Shown one piece after another: positions 6,133 through 13,030 of a stretch of DNA of 38,665 bases. Below the pieces are notes generated by a model. That model saw nothing but the letters and a program-made list of their open reading frames with translations, made no database searches and was not told where the DNA came from. The position numbers were made by a program, and so were the translations under genes. The stretch comes from a virus. The stretch is taken from IMG/VR virus record IMGVR_UViG_3300022752_000177, positions 1-38,665 of that record. One strand, 5' to 3'. Within the stretch, counting starts at the first letter, position 1, and the number at the start of each line of letters is the position of its first letter.

Positions 6133-6389
6133 GCCGCACCGCACAGACCGCGCGTATGGCAGAACACATTGCCGACCGGGAATACCGCGCCGAGCTTTCC
6201 CTGCACTACGCCCGCGCATTCGGGATGCTGTCCGGCATTGTCGATAGCATCGCCCTCGCCGCCGCACTTGGCAACGGTGAAGGCGTGGCCCGCAATATCG
6301 AACGCGCCGTGACGTTCCTTGAGGACTGGCGCGCCGATCATGACGAGCGGCCCAGCTTTGCCCGCCAGCACAGCGAGGAGGCATTTTGA
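6129..6389 (+). CDS. Hypothetical protein (86 aa)
   Basis: The 86-residue helical protein begins MSRTAQTARMAEHIADREYR and has a central Ala/Leu-rich helix (MLSGIVDSIALAAALGNG). A GGAGG site precedes the ATG, which overlaps the upstream stop. No family is recognised. Confidence 0.6.
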   Translation: MSRTAQTARMAEHIADREYRAELSLHYARAFGMLSGIVDSIALAAALGNGEGVARNIERAVTFLEDWRADHDERPSFARQHSEEAF

Positions 6390-6390
6390 C

Positions 6391-6672
6391 ATGACCGACT
6401 GGCAAGTAGGCGATCTGGCGCTGTGTGTGAGCGCCAAGTATCGCAAAGAGCTTATTGGAAAAATTGGTCGCGTAAGCAAAGTTGTGGCTGGCCGCAATGT
6501 TGAAACAGGCGAACCTGCGCTAGGATTGATTGTGGACGGTTTTCCAGAACCGCCTCATAAAAATGGCTGGTTGGCAAGTAGTTTCCGCAAAATTACCCCC
6601 GGCGCTGACATTGAAGGCGTAGAGGAACCCACGCGCATTTCGGTGCCGCATCTGTTCCCGGTGCCCGCATGA
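6391..6672 (+). CDS. Hypothetical protein, possible SH3-like fold (93 aa)
   Basis: The protein is 93 residues from the ATG just after the preceding stop. A longer in-frame start would lie inside the previous gene. Its pattern of short beta-strands, WQVGDLALCV...LIGKIGRVSKVV...GLIVDGF, resembles small SH3-like barrel domains in phage accessory proteins. That fold guess is weak and no function is assigned. Confidence 0.6.
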   Translation: MTDWQVGDLALCVSAKYRKELIGKIGRVSKVVAGRNVETGEPALGLIVDGFPEPPHKNGWLASSFRKITPGADIEGVEEPTRISVPHLFPVPA

Positions 6673-6944
6673 CCATGGACAACTACACCACCCTGCAGCG
6701 GAACACGCTTGACGGTTTGTCCGAAACGGCAGGCATTCTCTACCTTCGCTTGTGCGATCAATACCGCGACGAGCGCAAGGCATTCTGGGAAGCTTGCCGT
6801 TACGACGACAGCGTCGGCGCAACCTTCGATTACATCGTGAGGAACAGCCCGGCCCATAACTTGGACGAAAGCACCATCACAAGCCTTTCGCGGTTCATGA
6901 GCGAGCGCTGGCGACACAACTTCATGGGAAAGGACGCCACATGA
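6669..6944 (+). CDS. Hypothetical protein (91 aa)
   Basis: The 91-residue, mainly helical protein starts [19 protein letters not shown]. Both ends overlap neighbours by four bases. No domain is recognised. It is aromatic- and charge-rich with no membrane segment, so it is probably a soluble cytoplasmic early protein. Confidence 0.6.
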   Translation: MTMDNYTTLQRNTLDGLSETAGILYLRLCDQYRDERKAFWEACRYDDSVGATFDYIVRNSPAHNLDESTITSLSRFMSERWRHNFMGKDAT

Positions 6945-7039
6945 TCCTCCGCGCCCTTATCGCAGACTGGCGCACTGGTGCCATGATCTGCGGTCCGTTT
7001 CCTTTTCTGTTCACTTTTGTTTGGATTGTGACGCCATGA
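6941..7039 (+). CDS. Tiny membrane protein (32 aa)
   Basis: The product is 32 residues. A hydrophobic run at residues 15-30 ([16 protein letters not shown]) could span the membrane, with a basic N-terminal end. It is coupled by ATGA to the gene before, and its stop overlaps the next start. It is too short for family assignment. Confidence 0.5.
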   Translation: MILRALIADWRTGAMICGPFPFLFTFVWIVTP

Positions 7040-7653
7040 CCACCAAAAAATACGAAGTCCGCAACCGCTGGACCAATGCCATCCAGTTTACCGCCGAGAT
7101 CGAAGTCACGCCGGACATGCCGCCGCGCGTGAAGCTCGGGCTGGCAGTCAGGTGGGGAAGGCGCAACGATGCCGACCTGCGCGGTGCCGTCCTGAGCGGT
7201 GCCGACCTGAGCGATGCCGACCTGCGCGGTGCCGACCTGAGCGATGCCGACCTGAGCGATGCCGACCTGCGCGGTGCCGTCCTGCGCGGTGCCGACCTGA
7301 GCGATGCCGACCTGCGCGGTGCCGTCCTGCGATCTTACAAGGCAGACCTGTGGATGATCCTCACCATGGCTCGCCATGAAGTGCCCGCGCTGGTCAAGGC
7401 CCTCCGTGACGGCAAAGTGGACGGCTCAACCTACACCGGGGAATGCGCCTGCCTTGTCGGTACGCTGGAAAATGCTGGGGCGGTCAATCTGCCGCATTCC
7501 GCAAGCAGTCCCGCAGAACAGTGGTTTGCCATGATCCGCAAGGGCGACAAGCCTGGCGATGATACCGGCGGCGGATTTGCTGCGGCCAAGGCTTTCGAAT
7601 GGGCGACGGAATACTGCGACCTCACCGGGATCGCGCTGCCGGTGGAGGCGTAA
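7036..7653 (+). CDS. Pentapeptide-repeat protein
   Basis: The protein is 205 residues from the ATG that overlaps the preceding stop. Eleven tandem pentapeptides, A(D/V)L(R/S)(G/D), occupy residues 46-100. Such repeats build a right-handed beta-helix; some members (Qnr, MfpA) mimic DNA and inhibit gyrase. The N-terminal ~45 residues and the C-terminal ~105 residues are non-repetitive. The latter has a conserved-looking C-x-C-L-V-G-T block. Eleven repeats give under three helical coils, short for a DNA mimic. Many phages carry comparable proteins of unknown role. Confidence 0.75.
   Translation: MTTKKYEVRNRWTNAIQFTAEIEVTPDMPPRVKLGLAVRWGRRNDADLRGAVLSGADLSDADLRGADLSDADLSDADLRGAVLRGADLSDADLRGAVLRSYKADLWMILTMARHEVPALVKALRDGKVDGSTYTGECACLVGTLENAGAVNLPHSASSPAEQWFAMIRKGDKPGDDTGGGFAAAKAFEWATEYCDLTGIALPVEA
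7171..7335 (+). repeat. Eleven tandem 15-bp coding repeats
   Basis: These are the DNA units encoding the pentapeptides. They alternate between two main versions, GCCGACCTGCGCGGT and GCCGACCTGAGCGAT, with some GCCGTCCTG variants. The near-identity of synonymous positions implies recent expansion by slippage or unequal recombination. They also keep the two other plus frames and the minus strand free of stops. Confidence 0.85.
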
Positions 7654-7788
7654 ATGCATCACTGCACCCGCATCCCCCACCGCCAGAGCCCCGACCGAGC
7701 ATGGCCTCTACGCCGCGCAGACGGCACCCGCTTCTATGAGCCGCGCCGCATTCCGGAACCTGAATTGCCTTTGGAGAACCGCAAGTGA
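7654..7788 (+). CDS. Small basic hypothetical protein (44 aa)
   Basis: The protein is 44 residues, rich in Arg, His and Pro, starting MHHCTRIPHRQSPDRAWPLR. It begins immediately after the pentapeptide gene stop, and its TGA overlaps the GTG start of the Rad52-like gene. No family is recognised. Confidence 0.5.
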   Translation: MHHCTRIPHRQSPDRAWPLRRADGTRFYEPRRIPEPELPLENRK

Positions 7789-8507
7789 ACGCTCAGACAA
7801 AGATTGAACCGGCAGGACTTGACCTGTTGCGCGTCCCGTTCCCGGCTCACCAAATCAGCAAGCTGCCCAAGGGTGGCGTCATGCTCGATTACGTGGGTCA
7901 CGCGGCGCTCACCGACCGGCTGCTTGATGCCGATCCCAACTGGACATGGGAACCGCTGGCATTCGATCCTAATGGCCTTCCTGCATACGACCAGAACGGC
8001 GGGCTTTGGATCAAGCTCATCGTCTGCGGAATGACCCGCCTTGGCTACGGACACGCGGGCACCAAAAAGGGCGGCGATGCCGTCAAGGAAGTCATCGGGG
8101 ACGCGCTGCGCAATGCAGCCATGAGGTTCGGCGCTGCACTCGACCTTTGGCACAAGGGCGATTTGCACGCTGATGAAGAGCAGGCAGGGGAGACACAGCA
8201 GCAACGCGAGGTTAGCTCCCCGCCTGCCAAACGTGAACCGCAGCACAGCGCCCTGAAGACGGCCTACAGGCAGTTTGTGCACGAGGCCAATGGTTGCGGC
8301 GATGCCGACGAGCTGGCCGCATACCTGGCCACTCCTGACGCGCTCAAGATCGTGCGCGAGATCAAGGCCAAACTGCCCCACATCTGGGATGGCAGCAACT
8401 GGCCTGAAAACACCCCGCGCCCCGATGAATGGGAGCCGCTGGCCGACTTCATCACCCGTCGCCAGCGTGAATGCGCCGAGGCGACTGCCCGCTACATGAC
8501 CGCCTGA
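7785..8507 (+). CDS. Rad52-like single-strand annealing protein
   Basis: The protein is 240 residues with a GTG start and a GGAG site. Residues 12-125 fit the Rad52/DdrA-type annealing fold: an N-terminal LRVPFPAHQISKLPKGG, a beta-sheet segment LDYVGHAALTDRLLDADPNW, WIKLIVCGMTRLGYG, and the diagnostic DAVKEVIGDALRNAAMRFG helix. The rest is a poorly conserved tail that may carry protein contacts. Annealing proteins pair complementary single strands during phage recombination. The next genes (SSB-like tip protein, HNH protein, NinB) make a recombination block. Confidence 0.65.
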   Translation: MNAQTKIEPAGLDLLRVPFPAHQISKLPKGGVMLDYVGHAALTDRLLDADPNWTWEPLAFDPNGLPAYDQNGGLWIKLIVCGMTRLGYGHAGTKKGGDAVKEVIGDALRNAAMRFGAALDLWHKGDLHADEEQAGETQQQREVSSPPAKREPQHSALKTAYRQFVHEANGCGDADELAAYLATPDALKIVREIKAKLPHIWDGSNWPENTPRPDEWEPLADFITRRQRECAEATARYMTA

Positions 8508-8517
8508 AAGGATACCC

Positions 8518-8802
8518 ATGGCAACCCGATATGACATCATGACGCCGCGCAAGGGCCGGGACGACAAGACCCGCTGGACGCGCATTGGCACGGCATTCCA
8601 GAACGACCGTGGCGGCATCCAGCTTGTCTTTGACGCGCTCCCGATCCCTGACAGCGAGGGCCGCGTGGTCGCCAGCCTGTTTGAGCCGCGCGATCGTGAC
8701 GCTGCACCGCGTGGCAATCAGGGCGGCGGCGGATGGCATGGCAAGGCCCCGGCGGATGACGAGGATTCGATCCCCTTTGCGCGCTGCGACACGGTGTGGT
8801 GA
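8518..8802 (+). CDS. Hypothetical protein with SSB-like acidic tip motif
   Basis: The protein is 94 residues with a strong AAGGAT site. The N-terminal ~60 residues look like a compact beta-domain (YDIMTPRKGRDDKTRWTRIG, then IQLVFDALPIPD). A Gly-rich linker follows (NQGGGGWHG). The acidic DDEDSIPF at residues 80-87 resembles the DDDIPF tip of bacterial SSB, although seven residues follow it here. Together with its place directly after the annealing gene, this suggests a single-strand-binding accessory. That is inference; OB-fold residues cannot be confirmed by eye. Confidence 0.6.
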   Translation: MATRYDIMTPRKGRDDKTRWTRIGTAFQNDRGGIQLVFDALPIPDSEGRVVASLFEPRDRDAAPRGNQGGGGWHGKAPADDEDSIPFARCDTVW

Positions 8803-9143
8803 TGCTCCCGCCCCGTCTTCCCAAGAAACCCAAGCGCGAAAGCCGCTGGCGCTCGCAAGCACACTGCAATTTCGTGCGCAGCCATTGCTGTTCGGTATGC
8901 CACAGTGACGCCGGTATCGAGGTGGCGCACGTCCGCCTTGGTTCCGGTGCGGGCGTCGGTCAAAAGCCGAGCGATTGGCGCGCGGTAAGTCTGTGCCGCG
9001 ATTGTCACCGCAAGCAACACGAGATCGGCGAGCGCACGTTTTGGCAGCAGGCCGGTCAAGATGTCGAGGTGCTGATAGACGCATTCTGCCGCACCAGCCC
9101 CAAGGCATCCGAGATACGCCGGATTAGGCAGGAGGCAGCATGA
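8802..9143 (+). CDS. HNH-like nuclease (DUF968-like)
   Basis: The protein is 113 residues from the ATG fused to the preceding stop (TGATG); GTGs just upstream are possible. The zinc-ribbon HNH core is visible as C-S-V-C-H, E-V-A-H-V-R, G-x-G-x-G-Q-K-P-S-D, then L-C-R-D-C-H-R-K-Q-H. This spacing matches the small HNH proteins called DUF968 or NinG-like in lambdoid phages. It probably cleaves DNA in recombination. It neighbours the Rad52-like and NinB genes. Confidence 0.7.
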   Translation: MLPPRLPKKPKRESRWRSQAHCNFVRSHCCSVCHSDAGIEVAHVRLGSGAGVGQKPSDWRAVSLCRDCHRKQHEIGERTFWQQAGQDVEVLIDAFCRTSPKASEIRRIRQEAA

Positions 9144-9319
9144 AAATCACGTTTCGCATCAATGCTGACAGCGAAGCCGAGCTGACACGCAAGTCACGCG
9201 ATGAATTGCTGGCAATGGGCGATGTTGTGGCGCTCGATTGGGTCAAAGACATGCGCCACGAGCTTGATCGGTTCTATGATGAACTGCATGACATCGTGTT
9301 TTCGTGGCCCAAGCCATGA
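9140..9319 (+). CDS. Small hypothetical protein (59 aa)
   Basis: The protein is 59 residues (MKITFRINADSEAELTRKSR...), acidic with a possible beta-alpha start. It is coupled by ATGA to the HNH gene and to ninB. A GGAGG site precedes the start. No family is recognised. Confidence 0.6.
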   Translation: MKITFRINADSEAELTRKSRDELLAMGDVVALDWVKDMRHELDRFYDELHDIVFSWPKP

Positions 9320-9735
9320 CAACCCGCCGCACCATCAAGCTGAACGGCTATCCGGCCAAAGAGCGGGCAAAACGCATGATCGACGAAGCGCCGTTTGGCT
9401 ACTGCATAGCCATTGGCGAGGAAACGCGCTCGCAGGAACAGAACAGGCTGATGTGGCCGCTGATCGCAGACATCCGCGCGCAAGTCCCCGGCATGGAAGC
9501 ATTTGCACCGGACGACATCAAGCTGCGGTTCCTTCACGCGCTAGGCCAGGAACTGCGCTTTCTTCCCGAGCTGGAAGGCGCTGCCATGTTTCCGGTCGGG
9601 CAACGTTCCTCCACGCTATCCAAGACGCAATTCACCGCGCTGATTGAACTGATGTTTGAGTACGGATCGCGCCACGGTGTGCGCTGGTCCGCCAAGTCAG
9701 AAGCAACGCGCAAGGCCGAAGCATTGGCCGCTTAA
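9316..9735 (+). CDS. ninB: NinB-like recombination protein
   Basis: The protein is 139 residues from the ATG overlapping the upstream stop. Lambda NinB (Orf) is 146 residues. NinB binds single-stranded DNA and SSB and can replace RecFOR functions in phage recombination. Family hallmarks are EETRSQEQNRLMWPLIADIR in the first third, the DDIKLRFLHAL segment, the STLSKTQFTALIELMFEYG helix, and the final GVRW. It closes the recombination block. Confidence 0.85.
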   Translation: MTTRRTIKLNGYPAKERAKRMIDEAPFGYCIAIGEETRSQEQNRLMWPLIADIRAQVPGMEAFAPDDIKLRFLHALGQELRFLPELEGAAMFPVGQRSSTLSKTQFTALIELMFEYGSRHGVRWSAKSEATRKAEALAA

Positions 9736-9795
9736 CCAGTTACCCGACGCGCCGGGACAGCGAGGACGCGCGCAACAGTGCCTCGCTTGGAGCAG

Positions 9796-9936
9796 ATGAT
9801 GATAAAGACGCTGACAGATGTGAAAGGCGACATGAGCGACCTTTACGAGCAGGTCAAATCCGGCGCTTGCGACTTGAAGCTTGCCGCCGAACGCGCCCGA
9901 TCCCTCCCACCCCCACCCCAAGGAGACGAGCGGTGA
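9796..9936 (+). CDS. Small hypothetical protein (46 aa)
   Basis: The protein is 46 residues beginning MMIKTLTDVKGDMSDLYEQV and ending in a Pro-rich tail. A GGAG site lies at the right spacing, and a 60-base gap separates it from ninB. The layout, a helix with a D-L-K-L-A-A-E-R-A segment, resembles small phage proteins that count over domains of unknown function. No function can be given. Confidence 0.55.
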   Translation: MMIKTLTDVKGDMSDLYEQVKSGACDLKLAAERARSLPPPPQGDER

Positions 9937-10115
9937 GTGATGAAGTGAAGGCGTGCGGTATGTGCCGGTACAGCTTGATGGGCGTCCAAGGCTCGCCGGA
10001 GCATGGGCTTTGCTTGCGGTATCCTCCGAGCATTGATGGCCTCCGCCCAGATGTCGCGGCTGACGACTGGTGCGGCGAATACACCCCTTCCGATAGCAAT
10101 GGGGGTGGGGCGTGA
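9933..10115 (+). CDS. Cys-rich mini-protein (60 aa)
   Basis: The protein is 60 residues from a GTG overlapping the upstream stop (GTGA). C8-x2-C11, C27 and C47 suggest a zinc site (ACGMCRYSLM...GLCLRYP...DDWCGEY). This looks like one of the short zinc-ribbon proteins common in phages. It is the first of a run of small Cys-containing genes. Confidence 0.6.
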   Translation: MSDEVKACGMCRYSLMGVQGSPEHGLCLRYPPSIDGLRPDVAADDWCGEYTPSDSNGGGA

Positions 10116-10315
10116 GCTACGACGCGGCACCCAGCATAGCTCAACGCAAGATCGCCCGGCTCGATGAACGCATCGCTGAATTGCAGCGGAAGCGCGAGGA
10201 GGCAGTGCGCGAACGAGGGGCAGAGCTTGGCTTTAAGCCATGTGCAGACTGCTTCGATGGCTTTTGCACCATGAACTGTTCCACTGCGCCAATCATCATG
10301 AAGGTACTGCCATGA
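10112..10315 (+). CDS. Small coiled-coil plus Cys-motif protein (67 aa)
   Basis: The product is 67 residues with a GTG start overlapping the preceding TGA. Residues 9-37 (IAQRKIARLDERIAELQRKR...) are a good coiled coil. C44-x2-C47 and C52, C56 follow and could bind zinc. No family is recognised. Confidence 0.6.
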   Translation: MSYDAAPSIAQRKIARLDERIAELQRKREEAVRERGAELGFKPCADCFDGFCTMNCSTAPIIMKVLP

Positions 10316-10497
10316 TCATCGACGTTGAATGCCCGCGTTGCAACGGTTTGGGTGAAGTGATGGGCGGCACTCGCAACATGCGCGCTCGCATGGTCCACCG
10401 CGACGATCTGGACCCCAGCGACTTTGGCGAACCTTGCCCCAAGTGCTTGGGCGCTGGCGTAGTCGATTACGATCTGAATGAGGAGTGCGAGGAATGA
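10312..10497 (+). CDS. DnaJ-type CxxCxG zinc-finger mini-protein (61 aa)
   Basis: The protein is 61 residues. The motifs ECPRCNGLG and EPCPKCLGAG form the two halves of one DnaJ-like CxxCxGxG zinc centre. Free-standing versions are frequent in phages and may act as RNA/DNA or protein-binding modules. The start overlaps the previous stop (ATGA), and the stop overlaps the next start. Confidence 0.7.
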   Translation: MIIDVECPRCNGLGEVMGGTRNMRARMVHRDDLDPSDFGEPCPKCLGAGVVDYDLNEECEE

Positions 10498-10673
10498 TTG
10501 AGAAGCCATTCGCGTATTGCTGTGCAGAAGCAGGCGGAGATCCGGCAATTTGCGATTGCGTAAATAAAGATCATGGAGTTGCGCGCTTTCCTGAGGCGAC
10601 ATGCATCATAACTAATTGCCGCAATCGTGCGCCTGCGCATGAGGCATTTTGCGCAAAGCATCGCCACCCATGA
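10494..10673 (+). CDS. Cys/His-rich mini-protein (59 aa)
   Basis: The product is 59 residues with eight Cys (YCCAEAGGDPAICDCVN..., ATCIITNCRNR..., AFCAKHRHP). The pattern suggests one or two metal sites. No family is recognised. ATGA couples it to both neighbours. Confidence 0.6.
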   Translation: MIEKPFAYCCAEAGGDPAICDCVNKDHGVARFPEATCIITNCRNRAPAHEAFCAKHRHP

Positions 10674-10765
10674 TCCCCGCCCGCCTCCGCGCCTTCTGCA
10701 TCCGCGAGCTAGGCTTTGACTGGTACGAGTGGATGCCTGGGATGTCGAGTTTTAGGAAGGAATGA
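10670..10765 (+). CDS. Tiny hypothetical protein (31 aa)
   Basis: The product is 31 residues (MIPARLRAFCIRELGFDWYE...), helical and aromatic. It is supported by the ATGA overlap with the preceding gene and by a following GTG gene that uses a ribosome site inside its 3' end. Confidence 0.45.
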   Translation: MIPARLRAFCIRELGFDWYEWMPGMSSFRKE

Positions 10766-10768
10766 GAC

Positions 10769-11083
10769 GTGTTCACCATTGAATATCGTTGCTGCACAAT
10801 TGATCCCGCCGAAAGCGATGCGATCATCGCCAGCGGTCAATACCGGGCATGGATGTGTCAGGACTGGCGCTGTCCGAAGCACGGGCATTGCGCCAAGCAT
10901 TTTGGCCTAAGCAAGCGCTATGCGGCGATGGGCGAGCAGCCTGCCGACGAAGCGTTGGTAACGCCGTCACGCACCGAATCTGGATGCCGGTATTACCAGC
11001 GCGCGACCCGCGACTACGTTTCGGAAAGCATGGGCCAGCGTCCGTCCTTCCCCGTCGCTGTTGGAGCAACGAGCCATGACTGA
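10769..11083 (+). CDS. Cys-rich hypothetical protein (104 aa)
   Basis: The protein is 104 residues with a GTG start and an AAGGA site eight bases upstream. C8-C9, C30, C35, C41 and C73 with intervening His (WRCPKHGHCAKH) suggest a zinc-binding fold. No family is recognised. The 3' end overlaps the next gene by eight bases. Confidence 0.6.
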   Translation: MFTIEYRCCTIDPAESDAIIASGQYRAWMCQDWRCPKHGHCAKHFGLSKRYAAMGEQPADEALVTPSRTESGCRYYQRATRDYVSESMGQRPSFPVAVGATSHD

Positions 11084-11348
11084 CCCCCAGATTGCCGAGA
11101 TCGCGGCGAAACGGCCAAAGGTATGGTGCGACTGCCCGCTGCACACGCTCTTTCCGCAGCGCATAGCTGACCTTTTGGAGCCGACGCAACTTGACCTGAA
11201 AGCTGCGTGCGACCTGATCGGGAAGGATACCTACGGCCAGCCCGTTTGGACGCCAGAGACTATCCACCCGCACAACCCGGTCGTTCAAGCGTTCGCTCGT
11301 CACTCGAAGGCCGTCGCCGCCTATCTCAAGGAGCAGAGCAATGGATAG
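11076..11348 (+). CDS. Hypothetical protein (90 aa)
   Basis: The protein is 90 residues (MTDPQIAEIAAKRPKVWCDC...), helical with a middle segment IADLLEPTQLDLKAACDLIG. The ATG with GGAGCAACGAGCC upstream is preferred over a possible start 15 bases earlier. No family is recognised. Its end overlaps the next gene by eight bases. Confidence 0.6.
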   Translation: MTDPQIAEIAAKRPKVWCDCPLHTLFPQRIADLLEPTQLDLKAACDLIGKDTYGQPVWTPETIHPHNPVVQAFARHSKAVAAYLKEQSNG

Positions 11349-11589
11349 CCCGCTGACACCGCTGGAGCGGGAACTGTGCGAGGCGCTGCGAGTGCTGCGG
11401 AACGGGTACGCCGATGCTGTTGCGGGGCTGGCCTATATCCAGACGCATCACGGCAGGCTCTCGGGCGTCGGCTTTGATCGCGTGAACGATCATTTCTTCA
11501 AGTGGGTGGCTATCCCGGAGCGCGAAGGCCTGTTGGCAGGAAGCCACACCCTAAGCGCGGACATCGCAAAGGACCGCACCAATGGATAA
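11341..11589 (+). CDS. Hypothetical protein (82 aa)
   Basis: The protein is 82 residues (MDSPLTPLERELCEALRVLR...). An AAGGAG site lies inside the previous gene. It is mostly helical, with a GLAYIQTHHGRLSGVGFDRV segment. No family is recognised. Confidence 0.6.
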   Translation: MDSPLTPLERELCEALRVLRNGYADAVAGLAYIQTHHGRLSGVGFDRVNDHFFKWVAIPEREGLLAGSHTLSADIAKDRTNG

Positions 11590-11896
11590 GGACCAACTCG
11601 CCGCGCTGGATCGTGCGGCTAGGCAGGGGGTGCCTGTCACGGGCAACGATTGGCTGCGTCAATTCTCCGACGACCGGCAATTGGCAGACGTTTTGCTCGC
11701 GCTCTACCGCGCCAACCAGATCGCAGTGATCGGGCCGGATGCTGTGGAGGCGCTTGCCGAGTTGCAGCTTGCAGCCTTTCTCGCTGGCCGTGGTTCGGTT
11801 GTGACCAAGGTCGAAGGCCGCACCGTATCCGCCAAGCCTGCGCCGACTGTGGACGACTTCCGCCGTATGGCCCTAGCCGCGCTGGGGAGGAAGTGA
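11582..11896 (+). CDS. Hypothetical protein (104 aa)
   Basis: The protein is 104 residues (MDKDQLAALDRAARQGVPVT...). Its first half has the helix-rich DDRQLADVLLALYRANQIAV and its last third a lysine/proline hinge before FRRMALAALGRK. No family is recognised. It overlaps the genes before and after. Confidence 0.6.
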   Translation: MDKDQLAALDRAARQGVPVTGNDWLRQFSDDRQLADVLLALYRANQIAVIGPDAVEALAELQLAAFLAGRGSVVTKVEGRTVSAKPAPTVDDFRRMALAALGRK

Positions 11897-12234
11897 TGGG
11901 CGGCACCTTGACCATAGACACGATCCGACTGGCGAGCGCCAAGATGGGGCCTGTCGTTCCAGCGCTTCGCTTCATTGAAAGCGAGCACCTTACCGTCATG
12001 GTGGAGGATTGGTCCGAAGTGCGCTCACCGTCCCGAGCCGCGCGCCGTCGCAAGCAGGGGCACCCGCAGCGGATCAAGTTCCGCGTCGTGCCCGATCCGA
12101 AGTTCTATCAGGTTGGCGACATGATCACCGCGCACCCGGCAACGATGCGCAAGCTTCGCGACACGATGGCGGCAAGGGTGAACAGCCAGATAGAAAGCAC
12201 AGTGTTCGGCACTTTTTACGGAGACGCACCATGA
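11896..12234 (+). CDS. Basic hypothetical protein (112 aa)
   Basis: The product is 112 residues from the ATG fused to the preceding TGA. An in-frame extension upstream would overlap that gene fully, so it is rejected. Residues 47-60 are very basic (SPSRAARRRKQGHPQR), followed by KFRVVPDPKFYQVGDMITAH. The fold is unknown. The basic patch fits a nucleic-acid or ribosome contact. Confidence 0.6.
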   Translation: MGGTLTIDTIRLASAKMGPVVPALRFIESEHLTVMVEDWSEVRSPSRAARRRKQGHPQRIKFRVVPDPKFYQVGDMITAHPATMRKLRDTMAARVNSQIESTVFGTFYGDAP

Positions 12235-12521
12235 CCCGACCGACCGAGACCGAAACAGACATCCGGGCTGCGTGTGAAGAGGCGGGGGTGGGTGTAGACT
12301 ACCTGAGTATTGTAAAGATTTGGCCTTATCGTCCGATAAGCCGACTGATCGAAGCCCTCGCTCGCCGCATCGCTGCCGAGCGGGAGGCTGTGCCGGTGGG
12401 TATAACGGGCGAAATGCCGGGATCAAACGGCGGGTTCAGCATGGCTGCGTTCAAGGCCGACGATGTTCCTATCGGGGCCAAGCTCTACGCCCACCCACCC
12501 AAGGAGCCGAACAATGCGTGA
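12231..12521 (+). CDS. Phage accessory protein with LYAHP motif (96 aa)
   Basis: The protein is 96 residues. The C-terminal part, from EREAVPVGITGEMPG to FKADDVPIGAKLYAHP, is a mosaic segment seen in many small phage proteins near replication genes (P-x-G-x-x-L-Y-A-x-P). Its function is unknown. ATGA overlap links it to the preceding gene. Confidence 0.6.
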   Translation: MTRPTETETDIRAACEEAGVGVDYLSIVKIWPYRPISRLIEALARRIAAEREAVPVGITGEMPGSNGGFSMAAFKADDVPIGAKLYAHPPKEPNNA

Positions 12522-12774
12522 GAAGCTGGAAGAGGCATGGGACAGCATCGCCAGAGAACGTGGCTTGTCATGGGCAACCGCCAACACATCCCGCTTCACC
12601 CGCCTGCTTGACGCCGAAGCGTGGCTGGATGCGGCGATGATGCTCTGGAATGGACCTGTGACCATCAGCACAAACGAGCCGCCCGCTGCAACCGTCTCTG
12701 GGTCATCGGGCTGGTGCTATGCCCCCACCCCCGCCGAAGCCCTGCTTGCGGCAATCGAGAAAGCGAGGACGTGA
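12514..12774 (+). CDS. Hypothetical protein (86 aa)
   Basis: The protein is 86 residues (MREKLEEAWDSIARERGLSW...) with LLDAEAWLDAAMMLW in the middle and a typical APTPAEALLAAI end. An AAGGAG site precedes the ATG within the upstream gene. No function is known. Confidence 0.6.
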   Translation: MREKLEEAWDSIARERGLSWATANTSRFTRLLDAEAWLDAAMMLWNGPVTISTNEPPAATVSGSSGWCYAPTPAEALLAAIEKART

Positions 12775-13028
12775 TGAGCGAGGACGAACGACTGATCCGC
12801 AACGATCCGGCAATCCGAGAAATTGCTCAAATGGTCACGAACTATTGCGCTTCATGCGTTGAGCTTGAAGCCCGCGCCACAGCAGCCGAGGCCGAGAACG
12901 CGAGGCTTGCGGCTTTGGTAAAAGAGGCGCTGATCAAGCAAGAAAACGACCGCACCATGTGGGTGCCGGAATGGCAAATTTGGGCGGTAGATGCCCGCGC
13001 AGCACTGGAGAGCCGCAATGTCGGATGA
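12774..13028 (+). CDS. Coiled-coil hypothetical protein (84 aa)
   Basis: The protein is 84 residues from the ATG fused to the preceding stop (TGATG). The central part is coiled-coil-like (CVELEARATAAEAENARLAA). The last residues, ESRNVG, are encoded by a sequence repeated exactly further downstream, where it again ends one gene and starts the next. Confidence 0.6.
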   Translation: MSEDERLIRNDPAIREIAQMVTNYCASCVELEARATAAEAENARLAALVKEALIKQENDRTMWVPEWQIWAVDARAALESRNVG

Positions 13029-13030
13029 TC
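13007..13030 (+). repeat. 24-bp start-cassette direct repeat, copy 1
   Basis: The exact 24-base sequence begins GGAGAGCCGCAATG and continues through TCGGATGATC. It contains a ribosome site, the ATG of the downstream gene (MSDD) and the last codons and stop of the upstream gene. An identical copy lies 287 bases downstream. Confidence 0.9.

Noticed and set aside
7171-7335. Possible CRISPR-like array
   Set aside because: The units are contiguous 15-bp coding repeats without spacers.
6922-7379. Repeat proteins in the other frames of the pentapeptide region (RCRPE-type and VGIAQ-type)
   Set aside because: They arise from the 15-bp repeats being stop-free in several frames; only the ADLRG frame has proper start, coupling and known repeat fold.
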